Assembly: GCA_934090735.1 (NCBI GenBank)
Contig: CAKOJR010000006.1
Location: 1 to 44,428, forward strand
Length of the DNA: 44,428 nucleotides
Source: an uncultured Bacilli bacterium
GTDB lineage: Bacteria > Bacillota_I > Bacilli_A > RF39 > UBA660
Direction of reading: 5' to 3'
Under the pieces are notes generated by a model. It worked only from the letters and a program-made list of their open reading frames with translations. It had not been told where the DNA came from and did not search any database. Shown in pieces: positions 17,070-26,174 of this stretch (within the stretch, counting starts at the first letter, position 1; every line of letters starts with the position of its first letter). Position numbers and translations under genes: made by a program.

Positions 17070-18959
17070 TTATTTTACAATGTATGGATCTTCTGAGGTG
17101 CCAGATCCGCCTGAAATTGAAGTTGATGAGGTTAGAGCTATAGCTGGGCGCAGACTGTATTTGGAACTCGTGGGGCCAGGGAAGAGATAACCTCCCACAA
17201 AACAATAAGTAGTTGTTACAGCCCGGTTACTAGGAGACATAGTCCACCAATAACTACCACCCGTATTCTCACTTAAATATGTTGAGTCATTATTCATTGA
17301 ATATATATATCCAGCAAAAGCAAGTTCATCTGCCGTTAACAGACCAATTTTATATGTTAAGTTCCCATTACCATTTGTGGTATCACTTACAGTAAATTTA
17401 GATAGCTTACCACCATTTTTATCATTCGGGCATTTTAGTGTTGGCTGTTTAGCCGTAGCTATTCTGTTATATGTTGCATAATTTGTATCTTTAGTTCCAT
17501 AACCTGATCCTCTTGTACTTTTGTCATTACACCATATTGTATCTGCCAGTTTATCTTCATATGATGCTAAATTATTTGTGTACCATGTTTCTAAATTTGT
17601 AAGGATTGTGCTTTTATTTGTATTGGCATGTGTACTTGCATAATCACTAGAACCAATTTCACCATACATTAATCCAATAGATGCATTATCCATATAATAA
17701 TTATACATTGAATTAAATTCACTAGTATATGTTGTTCCAGTATATCTAGCAAACGCCGCGTTATAACTATTATTTGCTGCCGCACATGGATTTGATGAAG
17801 CGTTAGTATTATCATTGTGAAGTACGAGTTTAAAAGAACCATCCCCTGTTATTCTTACTATTCTCCAACACTTATTTGCAAACAGTACGTAATTATTATT
17901 TATAGCACCTCTAAAATAATAACTAGTTCCATAATCATCTTCAGTGCTTGCTAAAATTGCCTCTGTTGTATTTTTATTGGAAGTTAATTTCTTATATACA
18001 AAACTATCTGATGTTGCACTTACTACGTAAATAACACGGCTTAAATTGGTTGTTGTTTTCATAGTTCCAGCTGTACTCGAGCCTGTATCTGATAAATTCT
18101 GACTAGTCAAATATTTACCAACTAAACTTGAATATGAATTAGCATATGTATTATTTGTTACTGCTGTTCCGGTTAAATCAAACTTCGTACCATTTGCTTT
18201 CCAACCAGTACCATAAGTTATATAATATGCCTGTTCTTTTGTACCTACACTTGTTGTTGATGTATATGTTATATCATCTAAAACATGCGCACTAACTTCT
18301 TTCCCTGGCTCTGTAATTGGAGTCTTTACTTCATTATTTGCTAAAATTATTTCGGCAAATGTAGGCTCATTACTTGCACTAGTTACTACTACTATCTTAC
18401 CTGACCATGATTTGTTAAGGCCTTGTTCTTTTGTTACTGCACTATCCATCCATATTCTTAAGTCGTAACTTTTTTCTTCATTGGCTTTAAGCCCAGTAGT
18501 TATTAAGATATACCCTTTACTATTATTATCTAAGTCTGTTAAAGATTGCTCTCCTAAGATTACCGAGTTATTATCGGTTGTTCCTTTTGGTGATAGATTT
18601 ACTTTAATATAATTATCACTTAAGTAAGATGAATCAGTACTTGTTCTATATGTGCTATCTATTGTTATGTACATTTTTACATAACTTGAACAATTATTTT
18701 TTACTGTGAATGTAAATGGTGTTTGTTTTAAGCCTTTTGCATCTGTTATTGGAAAAGCATCTGTTAGTTCTATTTTAGAATTTTCTTCGGTTAAAGTTGT
18801 ATTAAAGCAAGTTCTTGATGCTAGAGTGTTATCTTCTTGCTGACTTAAATATAATCTAAACCAAGCAAAAGAGACTCCAATAATACATACTATAGTTACT
18901 AGTAAACTGTAATACAATGTGAGTCTCCTTTTTCGTTTTTCGTTAAAAGTACTATCCAT
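17070..18959 (-). CDS. Anchored surface protein, SipW-type N-terminus and lectin-like C-terminus
   Basis: 629 residues, paralogue of the 42346 gene. A basic start is followed by a membrane segment (about 14-32) ending in SFAWFRLYLS, which fits the SipW-type signal/camelysin pattern. Residues about 40-195 form a beta domain with two Cys (RTCF, KNNCSS). After a variable middle comes a conserved block (DDYGTSYYFRG, FANKCWRIVRITGDG, LVLHNDNT) and a C-terminal domain with IGLLTADELAFAGY, YWWTMSP and YSLRPAIAL, typical of DUF1566/Lcl-type C-type-lectin folds, ending GGSGTSEDPYIVK. Probably exposed and ligand-binding; ligand unknown. Driven by a perfect consensus promoter. Confidence 0.75.
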   Translation of the reverse strand: MDSTFNEKRKRRLTLYYSLLVTIVCIIGVSFAWFRLYLSQQEDNTLASRTCFNTTLTEENSKIELTDAFPITDAKGLKQTPFTFTVKNNCSSYVKMYITIDSTYRTSTDSSYLSDNYIKVNLSPKGTTDNNSVILGEQSLTDLDNNSKGYILITTGLKANEEKSYDLRIWMDSAVTKEQGLNKSWSGKIVVVTSASNEPTFAEIILANNEVKTPITEPGKEVSAHVLDDITYTSTTSVGTKEQAYYITYGTGWKANGTKFDLTGTAVTNNTYANSYSSLVGKYLTSQNLSDTGSSTAGTMKTTTNLSRVIYVVSATSDSFVYKKLTSNKNTTEAILASTEDDYGTSYYFRGAINNNYVLFANKCWRIVRITGDGSFKLVLHNDNTNASSNPCAAANNSYNAAFARYTGTTYTSEFNSMYNYYMDNASIGLMYGEIGSSDYASTHANTNKSTILTNLETWYTNNLASYEDKLADTIWCNDKSTRGSGYGTKDTNYATYNRIATAKQPTLKCPNDKNGGKLSKFTVSDTTNGNGNLTYKIGLLTADELAFAGYIYSMNNDSTYLSENTGGSYWWTMSPSNRAVTTTYCFVGGYLFPGPTSSKYSLRPAIALTSSTSISGGSGTSEDPYIVK

Positions 18960-18989
18960 GATAATTACCTACCTTTATCTTATATAAAA

Positions 18990-19018
18990 ATTATATAATA
19001 GGTAAGTTAAAGTGTCAA
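18990..19018 (-). promoter_or_regulatory. Consensus promoter of the 17070 surface protein
   Basis: TTGACA (19013-19018 complement), 17-base spacer, TATAAT (18990-18995 complement): both hexamers perfect, spacing optimal. Contrast with the G-run promoter of the paralogue at 44294. Confidence 0.8.
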
Positions 19019-19024
19019 ACTTTT

Positions 19025-19825
19025 TTAAAGGCCGTTTATATCATCAAGTAACTTTAATAATTTAAGAATTTTGTTTCTAAATTTAATATCTTTTATTTTA
19101 CTATATTCATCTAATAAGAATAAGTTATAGTAGTAAATTAAAGCTTCATTATTAAAGTTTGATATACTTTTATAGCCATTTAGAAAGGCTTCAATGTCTA
19201 GTAAGTTATCCATGAATATCATTTTAGGTTTTAATGCTAGGGCAAGGGCGATATCTTTTTCTTTTATACCTATACCAGAGTATTCAAAATCAATTATTCC
19301 AGATACTTTTTTGCCTTGCCATAGGACATTTCCAAAGTGATAGTCACCGTGAACAAATGATGTTGTGCCATTTACTTCAGTTTTTTTAAAATTATTTATT
19401 TTAGAATCATTAATGATATTTATATTTCTTTCTTTTGCTTCAGGCATATTTTCATATGGTATATTATGAATAAGGGCTAGATTTTTACCGTATTCGAATA
19501 AATAGTTGTACCTATAATAGAAGTTTTTTCTTATAATAAAGTTTAAGTTGTCACCTTTTATTTTTTCGGTTACGTAATAATTTTTATTATTTATTTTACC
19601 TACTTCATATATTTTTGGCACTTTAAATGGTAAATCTAGTTCATTTAGTTTAGTTAAAATATCTATTTCTTTAGTGATATCATTTTTATTAAATCTTTGT
19701 ACCTTTATGATTACTGGTACTTTTTTATTTTCATAGATGCTACTTGCTTCAATGGTTTCACTTTTGGAAAAATAGTATTTATTGACTTTTAATAATTCTA
19801 TATTTTTAAAATTTATCTTTCTCAT
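19025..19825 (-). CDS. Aminoglycoside-phosphotransferase-fold kinase
   Basis: 266 residues. The catalytic loop HGDYHFGN (159-166; Asp161 and Asn166) and the metal-binding IIDFEYSG (Asp179) define the APH/choline-kinase fold. The N-lobe Lys is probably in VPVIIKVQRF. The substrate is not evident; in spore formers CotS-type coat kinases share this fold, and this gene lies in an operon with a SpoVIF-family gene. It follows the next kinase-like gene by 18 bases. No drug-resistance meaning should be inferred from the fold alone. Confidence 0.78.
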   Translation of the reverse strand: MRKINFKNIELLKVNKYYFSKSETIEASSIYENKKVPVIIKVQRFNKNDITKEIDILTKLNELDLPFKVPKIYEVGKINNKNYYVTEKIKGDNLNFIIRKNFYYRYNYLFEYGKNLALIHNIPYENMPEAKERNINIINDSKINNFKKTEVNGTTSFVHGDYHFGNVLWQGKKVSGIIDFEYSGIGIKEKDIALALALKPKMIFMDNLLDIEAFLNGYKSISNFNNEALIYYYNLFLLDEYSKIKDIKFRNKILKLLKLLDDINGL

Positions 19826-19843
19826 AATAATACTATAACATTG

Positions 19844-20575
19844 TTATAAAGTTTTTGAAAGAGTATTAATTCCTTCATGGATAAGTTTATTAGGTTCTTT
19901 TTCTAGTTTCTTTTTAAGGGTGTTTGTGAAACTACTACTTTGGCATGTTCTTTTGATCCAGTTATTAAGAGCTTTTAATTTTTCTTTGTCTGGTCCTTGC
20001 TCTAATAACTGATAATAGATAACCTTGGCAATTATAAAATTTAACATGTTTCGATTTAGTTCATTTGGTCTTTTTACGCCAATTTGGTATTTATCAATAT
20101 CACACATTTTTAAAAATTCTAGGTCATATAAAAAACTACCGCGATTTACTTCACGTGCTACTACACCGGCTTTGTTTAGTTCTTCAAAGTCTTGTTCTAG
20201 ATCAAGAATAGCATCTAAAAAATCTCCATAATAAAAGTCTCCTGGAGAGATATTAAGTGCTCCACTTTCTTTGCTATAATCGTGAATAAAATGCATTGTG
20301 TATGCGACAAATTCATCATCTTCATTGTAAAAAGCATCTTCTGGCATGATGATTCTTCTTGTTTTAATATCTTTTAATGTTTCAAATTTATCAAAGGTCA
20401 TTAAGCCTTTTTCTTCTCTAATTTGCGGTGTGTATTTTAAATATTTAATTGCTTTGCCATTAAAATGAAAAACATACCCGTCATGACCTGCACCAATACT
20501 TGGTAAGTCAAAAACATTGGGTATTGTTAACATTTTAAAAGGTTCATTAATAACTCCTGCTTTAATATAAGCCAT
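19844..20575 (-). CDS. Protein-kinase-like fold protein
   Basis: 243 residues. The start of the fold shows a Gly loop and Lys strand, GAGHDGYVFHFNGKAIKYLKY (about 28-48), then a hinge-like VAYTMHFIHDY. The expected HGD/HxD catalytic motif is not standard; NRGSFLYDLEFLKMCDIDKY near residue 145-165 is the likely counterpart. It may be an atypical kinase or a pseudokinase. Between an unknown 245-residue protein (30-base gap) and an APH-fold kinase (18-base gap). The ribosome binding site GGGGG is partly inside a short hairpin. Confidence 0.55.
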   Translation of the reverse strand: MAYIKAGVINEPFKMLTIPNVFDLPSIGAGHDGYVFHFNGKAIKYLKYTPQIREEKGLMTFDKFETLKDIKTRRIIMPEDAFYNEDDEFVAYTMHFIHDYSKESGALNISPGDFYYGDFLDAILDLEQDFEELNKAGVVAREVNRGSFLYDLEFLKMCDIDKYQIGVKRPNELNRNMLNFIIAKVIYYQLLEQGPDKEKLKALNNWIKRTCQSSSFTNTLKKKLEKEPNKLIHEGINTLSKTL

Positions 20576-20581
20576 GTTAAT

Positions 20582-20598
20582 CCCCCACTTACGTGGGA
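20582..20598 (-). promoter_or_regulatory. Hairpin covering a ribosome binding site
   Basis: Minus-strand CCCAC-gtaa-GTGGG; the right arm runs into GGGGGAT, the ribosome binding site of the 19844 gene. It could lower translation, or be chance. Confidence 0.35.
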
Positions 20599-20605
20599 TA
20601 TTTTA

Positions 20606-21343
20606 TCATATTTTAAATTCTTTATCAACTGGAGGTTTTTCATGGATTCTAATATGATTTTCCATGAATTTAAGCATTTCTTCACTCGTGCAGTATTCTC
20701 TCATTGAAGTAAATGAAGTTATAATAAATTTACGATATTTTTTCATAAGTGTTTTTCTTAGGTCAAAGTCCATTTTGTGGTGTTCGTTTATTATGTAATG
20801 GCATATGACATCTAATACTATTTTATTGTTATCTGGTTTTCTTGTTTCATCATAGTATGTTAAATCTAAATTATAAAATGGTAAGCCGTATGGTTTAGAC
20901 ATGGCATAGTCAACAGCTGTGCTAATTACTCCTTCACCATTATTTACTGCGAGAACTGCTTTGTAATTGATTCCGCCTGTAATAAAATAGCTACCTTTTT
21001 TAAAATGAATTGGAAGATAAACTTTGTTTGTTTTGGTCCAGTCGATATCAACTATAAAGTCTACTTCGTCACAGTAGAAGTTTAAGTCATTATTTGAGAT
21101 TAGTTTAACATATCCTTCTTTTTGATCGTATGAGTTATTATCTTTAATGAGTTCAATAGGACAAGCGAACATGGCTAGAAATTTAAAACTTTTACCAAGT
21201 TCAAAATCTTTGCTTAGAAAATTTTCCCAAATTCTGTTTGCTATTAATCTTATAGCTTCATCAGTTAAACTATCAAAATTTTCTAATTCTTCATCTGTTA
21301 ATTCATGCATGTAATAATTTAATAAATCTTTTTTTATATCCAT
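20606..21343 (-). CDS. Conserved-looking protein of unknown function
   Basis: 245 residues, soluble, no motif that I recognise. It begins with an acidic helical part (LLNYYMHELTDEELENFDSL), has a central beta-rich part (VDFIVDIDWTKTNKVYLPIHFKKG) and ends with a basic helical part rich in Lys, Arg and Met. It lies between the SpoVIF-family gene (36-base gap) and two kinase-fold genes, so it is probably part of the same unit. Confidence 0.6.
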   Translation of the reverse strand: MDIKKDLLNYYMHELTDEELENFDSLTDEAIRLIANRIWENFLSKDFELGKSFKFLAMFACPIELIKDNNSYDQKEGYVKLISNNDLNFYCDEVDFIVDIDWTKTNKVYLPIHFKKGSYFITGGINYKAVLAVNNGEGVISTAVDYAMSKPYGLPFYNLDLTYYDETRKPDNNKIVLDVICHYIINEHHKMDFDLRKTLMKKYRKFIITSFTSMREYCTSEEMLKFMENHIRIHEKPPVDKEFKI

Positions 21344-21379
21344 TATATCAACCCTTACTATAAATATAGTTTATCATTT

Positions 21380-21616
21380 TTAGAACATATTATCTAGTGT
21401 TTTTGGTACCTTATCTTCCATTACCGCATTTATAATTTTGCTTTCTAAGTTTTTATCTACTTTTTTACCTGTCATAGTACTTAATTCACTTATAACGTGT
21501 CTTAGAGTTTTTTCGTCTTTTAAGCCGTTATCATTAACCATTTGAGCTAAAGAGATAATGTCTCCTTTCTTTACCTTGGTTTTCTTTTCAACTTTTTTAA
21601 ATAATTCTTCATTCAC
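21380..21616 (-). CDS. spoVIF: SpoVIF-family protein (stage VI sporulation protein F)
   Basis: 78 residues. ELFKKVEKKTKVKKGDIISL, then the KDEKTLRHVISEL segment, MTGKKV and a final IINAVMEDKVPKTLDNMF align along the full length with the SpoVIF/YjcC family. In Bacillus, SpoVIF acts late in sporulation in coat assembly. Whether this organism sporulates is unknown; related families have lost the process. The start is GTG at 21616, with AGGTGAT 6 bases upstream; an in-frame GTG three codons earlier is inside that site. First gene of the unit that continues to 19025. Confidence 0.75.
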   Translation of the reverse strand: MNEELFKKVEKKTKVKKGDIISLAQMVNDNGLKDEKTLRHVISELSTMTGKKVDKNLESKIINAVMEDKVPKTLDNMF

Positions 21617-21643
21617 ATAAATCACCTAGTATAATTTATGCAA

Positions 21644-21681
21644 TAAAAAAGAAGTTACGCACTAGGTGTTCCGGTAACTTC
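21644..21681 (-). terminator. Intrinsic terminator of the TasA-like gene
   Basis: Minus-strand GAAGTTAC, 14-base loop, GTAACTTC, then T6. The left arm is inside the coding end. Confidence 0.75.
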
Positions 21682-22209
21682 TATATGAACTTTAATATTT
21701 GCTCCCATGTCTGCTGATTGGTCTGTGTCAGTATCTTTAAAATATAATTTAAGTGTATATGTATGGACTTTGCTATTTGCATTTGTAAATGTGCCTTTGC
21801 CAAGGCTTACTTCTGAACCAACGATTTTAGTTTCTGTTATATCTTCTATTATGGTGCCATTACTTCCAGTGTTTTCTCCTGTTAGTGTGTAACTTATTGG
21901 GCTTTTAAAAGTATTATTGTCTACTATTATTTTTACTTCATATGGCATGATAACTTCTTGGGTTGTGTTTGTTCCAGTGACAGTAAAAACTTTAGTTGCA
22001 AATGGTTCGTCTGTTGGTAATAGTTTATTTGCAGTTATTTTATTGCCACCATTGTAGACAATTTTCATTGTACCTGCATTACTTGTGATGGTAGTATCAT
22101 CTTCTCCTTTTATGCCACTAGTGAAGAAGGCATATGATATGCTTATACCAATTGCGATTATTACAAGGACTCCAAATATATAAAATAATGTTTTACTACC
22201 CTTATTCAT
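21655..22209 (-). CDS. TasA/camelysin-like secreted protein
   Basis: 184 residues. A membrane segment (about 7-26) ends in SYAFFTSG, the pattern of SipW-dependent signal peptides; the mature part begins with a Thr/Asp-rich loop and NAGTMKIVYNGG, like the first strand of TasA/camelysin proteins, and continues as a beta sandwich (TKVFTVTGTNTT, YTLKLYF, HIEVTGTPSA). Members form fibres or surface coats in Bacilli; no SipW peptidase gene is in the window. Follows the terminator of the division cluster; AGGTGAT precedes the ATG. It shares the (S)(Y/F)A(F/W)F junction with the two large surface proteins. Confidence 0.65.
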   Translation of the reverse strand: MNKGSKTLFYIFGVLVIIAIGISISYAFFTSGIKGEDDTTITSNAGTMKIVYNGGNKITANKLLPTDEPFATKVFTVTGTNTTQEVIMPYEVKIIVDNNTFKSPISYTLTGENTGSNGTIIEDITETKIVGSEVSLGKGTFTNANSKVHTYTLKLYFKDTDTDQSADMGANIKVHIEVTGTPSA

Positions 22210-22242
22210 ACTATCACCTATAATAATAATACAAAAAATGAA

Positions 22243-22270
22243 TTAAAAAAGCAAGTGTCATCTTACTTGC
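22243..22270 (-). terminator. Intrinsic terminator of the mraZ-ftsL-pbp cluster
   Basis: Minus-strand GCAAGT-aagatgac-ACTTGC followed by T6, overlapping the stop of the 22263 gene. It ends the cluster after five genes. Confidence 0.75.
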
Positions 22271-22838
22271 TCATATTACTTATGTCTATTTTAGTTTCTA
22301 CTTTTACTTCATCGCCTTTTTTAGGAGTGAACTCAATAACAAAGTATAATCCTTCATTTAGGGCTTTAATATTTTCTTTTGAAAAGTAATGTTCATTAGA
22401 TACTGATTCAATAACATTAAATGAAGTACCACCTTGTAAAAGTTTTGATAATGATAAAGTGTCTTCATCTTCGCCACTGATTACAGAGATTGGAGATAAT
22501 TTATCATTCACTTTTACATAATAACCTATTTTATATTTTGTTACCATAATATCTTTTTCATAAATGTAATCTACATCACTACCTTCAAATATTGCGAGTG
22601 AGTCATTAATTACTGCGACACCATTTAAAATTCTTATGTAATCATTTGTTCCGTTAAACATATAAGTTTTAGTGGCATGCATCAAATGATTGATGAATAT
22701 TAGTAAAGCTGCAATAACTAAAATTAAAACAATGAGTAGTGGTTGCCAAGAGTTAAAAAATTTCTTTAAAAATATTAAAAATTTACTCTTTTCTTCTGTT
22801 TCTTTTACTTCTTTATTATCCACTTTTTTCTTTGCCAT
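22263..22838 (-). CDS. Unknown single-pass membrane protein in the division cluster
   Basis: 191 residues. A highly charged cytosolic N-terminus (about 30 residues, Lys/Glu), one membrane segment (about 32-52), then an extracytoplasmic beta-rich domain. The topology recalls division proteins such as FtsQ/DivIB, but no POTRA motif is visible and I do not claim it. Its start lies inside the 3' end of the pbp gene (22816-22838) with a full AGGAGG site, so it is coupled to the division transpeptidase. Role in septal wall synthesis is inference from position. Confidence 0.65.
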   Translation of the reverse strand: MAKKKVDNKEVKETEEKSKFLIFLKKFFNSWQPLLIVLILVIAALLIFINHLMHATKTYMFNGTNDYIRILNGVAVINDSLAIFEGSDVDYIYEKDIMVTKYKIGYYVKVNDKLSPISVISGEDEDTLSLSKLLQGGTSFNVIESVSNEHYFSKENIKALNEGLYFVIEFTPKKGDEVKVETKIDISNMSK

Positions 22839-24948
22839 ATATACCTCCTAGTGTTACTTCTAGCATGCTTGTGACATCTAATACTGTGCCTTCTGTTATG
22901 CTTTGGGCAGTAACTTTTCCATAATCATTCATAGTATAAGATAAATTTATTAAATTTGCAAATGTTCTTACGTCACTACTATTCCAATTTATTATATTTG
23001 GCATGGTTACTTCAGTATAGTCAGTTACTAGGAATACTTTATTACCGCTTAAAATTGCTTCTCCTTTAAGTGGATACTGATTAATTATTTTTTCTCCGTT
23101 TCCGATAACTACCACATCTGCACCTAGATTAGTTAATTTATCTTTACTAGCTGTTACGTCTTTATTAATATAGTTAGTTAAATTGATGATTTTAGAACTA
23201 TCTTTATCAGTATCTCTTGTATCTAGATTACGGTATTTGGCGATTGATTCAACGACTGATTTAACTATACTTGCAAAGCCACTTGCACCACCCATGTATT
23301 TTTTAGCACTTACATAAATTACATATTCGGGATTATCTTTGGGAAACATTCCTGCGAATGAACGGATATTGTTGTAATTACCACTAGAATATTTGCCACT
23401 AGCAAGAGCGTATTGAGCAGTTCCTGTTTTACCAATTAATCTTACGGAATCAGTTGCGTATCTTTTACCGGTTGCGACAGGGTCTGTTGTATTTACAGTT
23501 ATATCCATAAGTTCAATCATTTTGTTTACTGTGCTAGAGCTTACTGCTCTACCTAGTTCAGTTCTTTTTCCTTCGTAGGTTGTTTTACCTGTATTAGTAT
23601 CTACTATTTTTTGAATTATGTATGGTTTTAGTACTATTCCACCATTAGCTAAACTTGTTAGAGCTTGAATGTTTTGAATTGGCGTTGTTGTCATACCTTG
23701 TCCATAGGAAATACTTGCAAGTTCTGATTCGTAAACAGCTTCTACCTGACCATTATATTCGTTAGGTAGTTCTATCCCGGTTTTTGTTCCAAAACCGAAT
23801 TTTTCATAATAACTAAGTAATTTTTCTTTACCTAGAGCTTGAGCTAGGTTAACTGCAGCTACGTTTGATGAGTATGTAAAACCTGTATCATAAGTTATTT
23901 TTCCCCAACCTGTTGTGTTCCAGTCACTTATTTTATAGTCATCAACAATAATGTTTCCTGACATATATTCTTCGTCACCTTTATAGATGCCTTCTTCAAT
24001 AGCTGCCATAAATGAATATATTTTCATGGTACTACCTGGCTCGTAAGTATAGCTTGTAAGCTGACTATTATAGTTTGTTATATTTAAAGTGTTAGGGTTA
24101 AATGAAGGAATGGTTGCAGAGCCAACAATAGCACCTGTTTTAGCATCAGCTACGGTAATTGATGCCCACTCTGCTCCATCTTTTTCTACGCTCGCCATGG
24201 CGTTTTCTAAGTACATTTGGATATTACTATCAAGTGTAAGATAAATATCAACTCCAGATTTTGATTTTTCTTCGTATGCTGGGGTGTTGGCGATTCTGTA
24301 GCCATAAGCATCTTTTTGATAGGTTATTTTACCGTTGCTTCCTTTTAGGCTACTATTATATTTTCCTTCGATGCCCATTTCACCTTCGATTTCATCATTA
24401 TCATTTTTTTTAGCATAACCGATAATATAAGATGCGAAGTCGCCATATGGGTAGTCTCTTTTACTACTTTTAATAAAATCAATTCCTGGTAAATCTAAAG
24501 CTTCGATTTCTTGTTTAACTAACTCGGTAATGCCTCTTCCACCAGGGCCAAGCTCTACTTGATAAGCATCTCTATTTAAAAGGGATAAGATAGCTTCTTT
24601 AGTCATATTAATAAGTGGGCTTAAAAGCTCGGCAGTTTTTTCTTTATCGACAACGTGATATGGTTTATTTGGATCAGTCGTTCTACTTGAAGATAAGTAG
24701 GCAATAACTGTATAGCTTCTTACATCTTGTGCTATAACTTCACCCATATTATCATAGATGGTTCCACGGTTTGCGGTAATTGTTTTAGTCGCTGTTGTTC
24801 TTGATAAAGCAAATTTCTTTAGGTTTATGCCATCAACGGTTGGACTTACTGCCACATAAAAAAGTTTGCCTATTATTAAAGCAAATAAAAGGATAACCAC
24901 AATTAAAGAACACGTTTGAAACAATCTACTATATTTTCCTTTAACCAT
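22816..24948 (-). CDS. pbpB: Class B penicillin-binding protein with PASTA domains
   Basis: 710 residues. Membrane segment about 10-30; PBP dimerisation region; transpeptidase with STMK (306-309), SSN (about 360-362) and KTG (about 507-509); two C-terminal PASTA-type repeats (VTASKDKLTNLGADVVVI; VTMPNIINWNSSDV). It is the septal D,D-transpeptidase (PBP2B/SpoVD type) that works with FtsL and an FtsW-type glycosyltransferase. Gene order after ftsL supports the division role; SpoVD is an alternative name. ATG at 24948 is taken, since the earlier GTG touches the AGGTTG site. Short gap (12 bases) after ftsL. Confidence 0.92.
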   Translation of the reverse strand: MVKGKYSRLFQTCSLIVVILLFALIIGKLFYVAVSPTVDGINLKKFALSRTTATKTITANRGTIYDNMGEVIAQDVRSYTVIAYLSSSRTTDPNKPYHVVDKEKTAELLSPLINMTKEAILSLLNRDAYQVELGPGGRGITELVKQEIEALDLPGIDFIKSSKRDYPYGDFASYIIGYAKKNDNDEIEGEMGIEGKYNSSLKGSNGKITYQKDAYGYRIANTPAYEEKSKSGVDIYLTLDSNIQMYLENAMASVEKDGAEWASITVADAKTGAIVGSATIPSFNPNTLNITNYNSQLTSYTYEPGSTMKIYSFMAAIEEGIYKGDEEYMSGNIIVDDYKISDWNTTGWGKITYDTGFTYSSNVAAVNLAQALGKEKLLSYYEKFGFGTKTGIELPNEYNGQVEAVYESELASISYGQGMTTTPIQNIQALTSLANGGIVLKPYIIQKIVDTNTGKTTYEGKRTELGRAVSSSTVNKMIELMDITVNTTDPVATGKRYATDSVRLIGKTGTAQYALASGKYSSGNYNNIRSFAGMFPKDNPEYVIYVSAKKYMGGASGFASIVKSVVESIAKYRNLDTRDTDKDSSKIINLTNYINKDVTASKDKLTNLGADVVVIGNGEKIINQYPLKGEAILSGNKVFLVTDYTEVTMPNIINWNSSDVRTFANLINLSYTMNDYGKVTAQSITEGTVLDVTSMLEVTLGGIYGKEKSG

Positions 24949-24960
24949 GATTATCACAAC

Positions 24961-25251
24961 CTATTTAACTACAATTATATTATCATTATTATAATCTAAT
25001 CCATGTTCTTTTGCAACGTCTTGAATATTTGAAAGGCTGGCAAGTTCATTTATTTTCATTGCAACACTTTCGTTGATACTTTCTTGCTTTTCGACTTTTC
25101 TTTTGATTCGTTCAAGTTCAATGTTACTTTCTGATAAAGTACTTTTAGAATAAACTACTAAAACTGGTGTAGAAATGATAAGTAAAGTAATTACTAAAAT
25201 CATTAATCTGTCAACGCCACATAATTTTACTCTTTTTCTCGTTTTTTTCAT
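24961..25251 (-). CDS. ftsL: Cell division protein FtsL
   Basis: 96 residues. Short basic cytosolic start, one membrane segment (about 15-35), then a heptad-like coiled coil (ELERIKRKVEKQ) and a conserved-looking tail with IQDVAKEHGLDY, typical of Firmicutes FtsL. It recruits and activates the septal PBP/FtsW pair with DivIC. The start codon shares one base with the rsmH stop (TAATG), a classic coupled junction in this cluster. Confidence 0.85.
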   Translation of the reverse strand: MKKTRKRVKLCGVDRLMILVITLLIISTPVLVVYSKSTLSESNIELERIKRKVEKQESINESVAMKINELASLSNIQDVAKEHGLDYNNDNIIVVK

Positions 25252-26174
25252 TATAACCTCTCTATTATTCTTAATTTTGCACTTTTTGATCTACTATTTT
25301 CTTTAAGTTCTTCTTCACTTGGAAGAATTGGCTTTTTATTTATTAATTTAATAAGTGGTTTATACTCTTCTGGAATGACTGGCAATCCTTTAACCAGAGG
25401 CGAAACTTCACTTAAACTTTTAAATGTTTGCTTAACTATCCTATCTTCTAGGGAGTGAAATGTTATTACACATATCCTACCACCTTTATTTAGAAGGTTT
25501 ACAGCGTCTTTTAGACTAGATTCTAAAATGTTAAGTTCATCATTTACTTCTATTCTAATTGCTTGAAAAATTTGTCTTTCTGGATGTTTAGTTACGAAAT
25601 ATTTTTTAGGTACGCTTTCTTCAATTATTTTTACTAGTTCCATTGTTGTTTCGATTTGTTTTTTTTCTCTTGAGCTTACAATGTTTTTAGCAATCGGTCT
25701 AGAAAAATCTTCTTCGCCATATTCTCTAAAGATGCGAGATAGTTCATCTAATGAGTAGTTATTTACAACGTCTTTAGCAGTAAGAGTACCATTTTTGTCC
25801 ATACGCATATCAAGTGCTGCATCACTCATAAATGAGAACCCACGTTCTTTTTCATCGATTTGTGGACTAGATAAACCTAGATCAAATACAAAACCATCCA
25901 CGCCCGCAATATTTTCGTTTAATAAGTGTTCTTTCAAATCTTTAAAATTACTATAAAATATTTTAAAATTATCCCCAATTTGTGATAGTTCTTTGGTGCT
26001 GTAACTTATTGCATCAGTATCTTGATCAAAGGCGAAAAGAAAGCCCCTTTTTATTCTTTTCAAGATTTCTTTAGAATCGCCAGCATAACCAAGAGTAGCA
26101 TCAACATAGATTCCATCAGGCTTAATGTTTAATCCTTCAATAAGTTCGTTTTTAAGTACACTATAATGTTTCAT
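25251..26174 (-). CDS. rsmH: 16S rRNA (cytosine-1402-N4)-methyltransferase RsmH
   Basis: 307 residues. HYSVLKNELIEGL at the start, the SAM-binding DATLGYAGDS, FDLGLSSPQID, and the C-terminal RICVITFHSLEDRIVK are signatures of RsmH (MraW). It methylates N4 of C1402 in the ribosomal P site. The ATG at 26180 is part of the GGCGGATGG site; the ATG at 26174 has better spacing. It overlaps the end of mraZ and the start of ftsL. Confidence 0.95.
   Translation of the reverse strand: MKHYSVLKNELIEGLNIKPDGIYVDATLGYAGDSKEILKRIKRGFLFAFDQDTDAISYSTKELSQIGDNFKIFYSNFKDLKEHLLNENIAGVDGFVFDLGLSSPQIDEKERGFSFMSDAALDMRMDKNGTLTAKDVVNNYSLDELSRIFREYGEEDFSRPIAKNIVSSREKKQIETTMELVKIIEESVPKKYFVTKHPERQIFQAIRIEVNDELNILESSLKDAVNLLNKGGRICVITFHSLEDRIVKQTFKSLSEVSPLVKGLPVIPEEYKPLIKLINKKPILPSEEELKENSRSKSAKLRIIERL

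Noticed and set aside
17070..18959. Target protein of a diversity-generating retroelement
   Set aside because: The C-terminal lectin-like domain invited the idea, but no reverse transcriptase, template repeat or accessory gene is present in the window.
19025..19825. Aminoglycoside resistance gene
   Set aside because: Only the general APH fold is visible; the operon context with SpoVIF argues against a resistance role.
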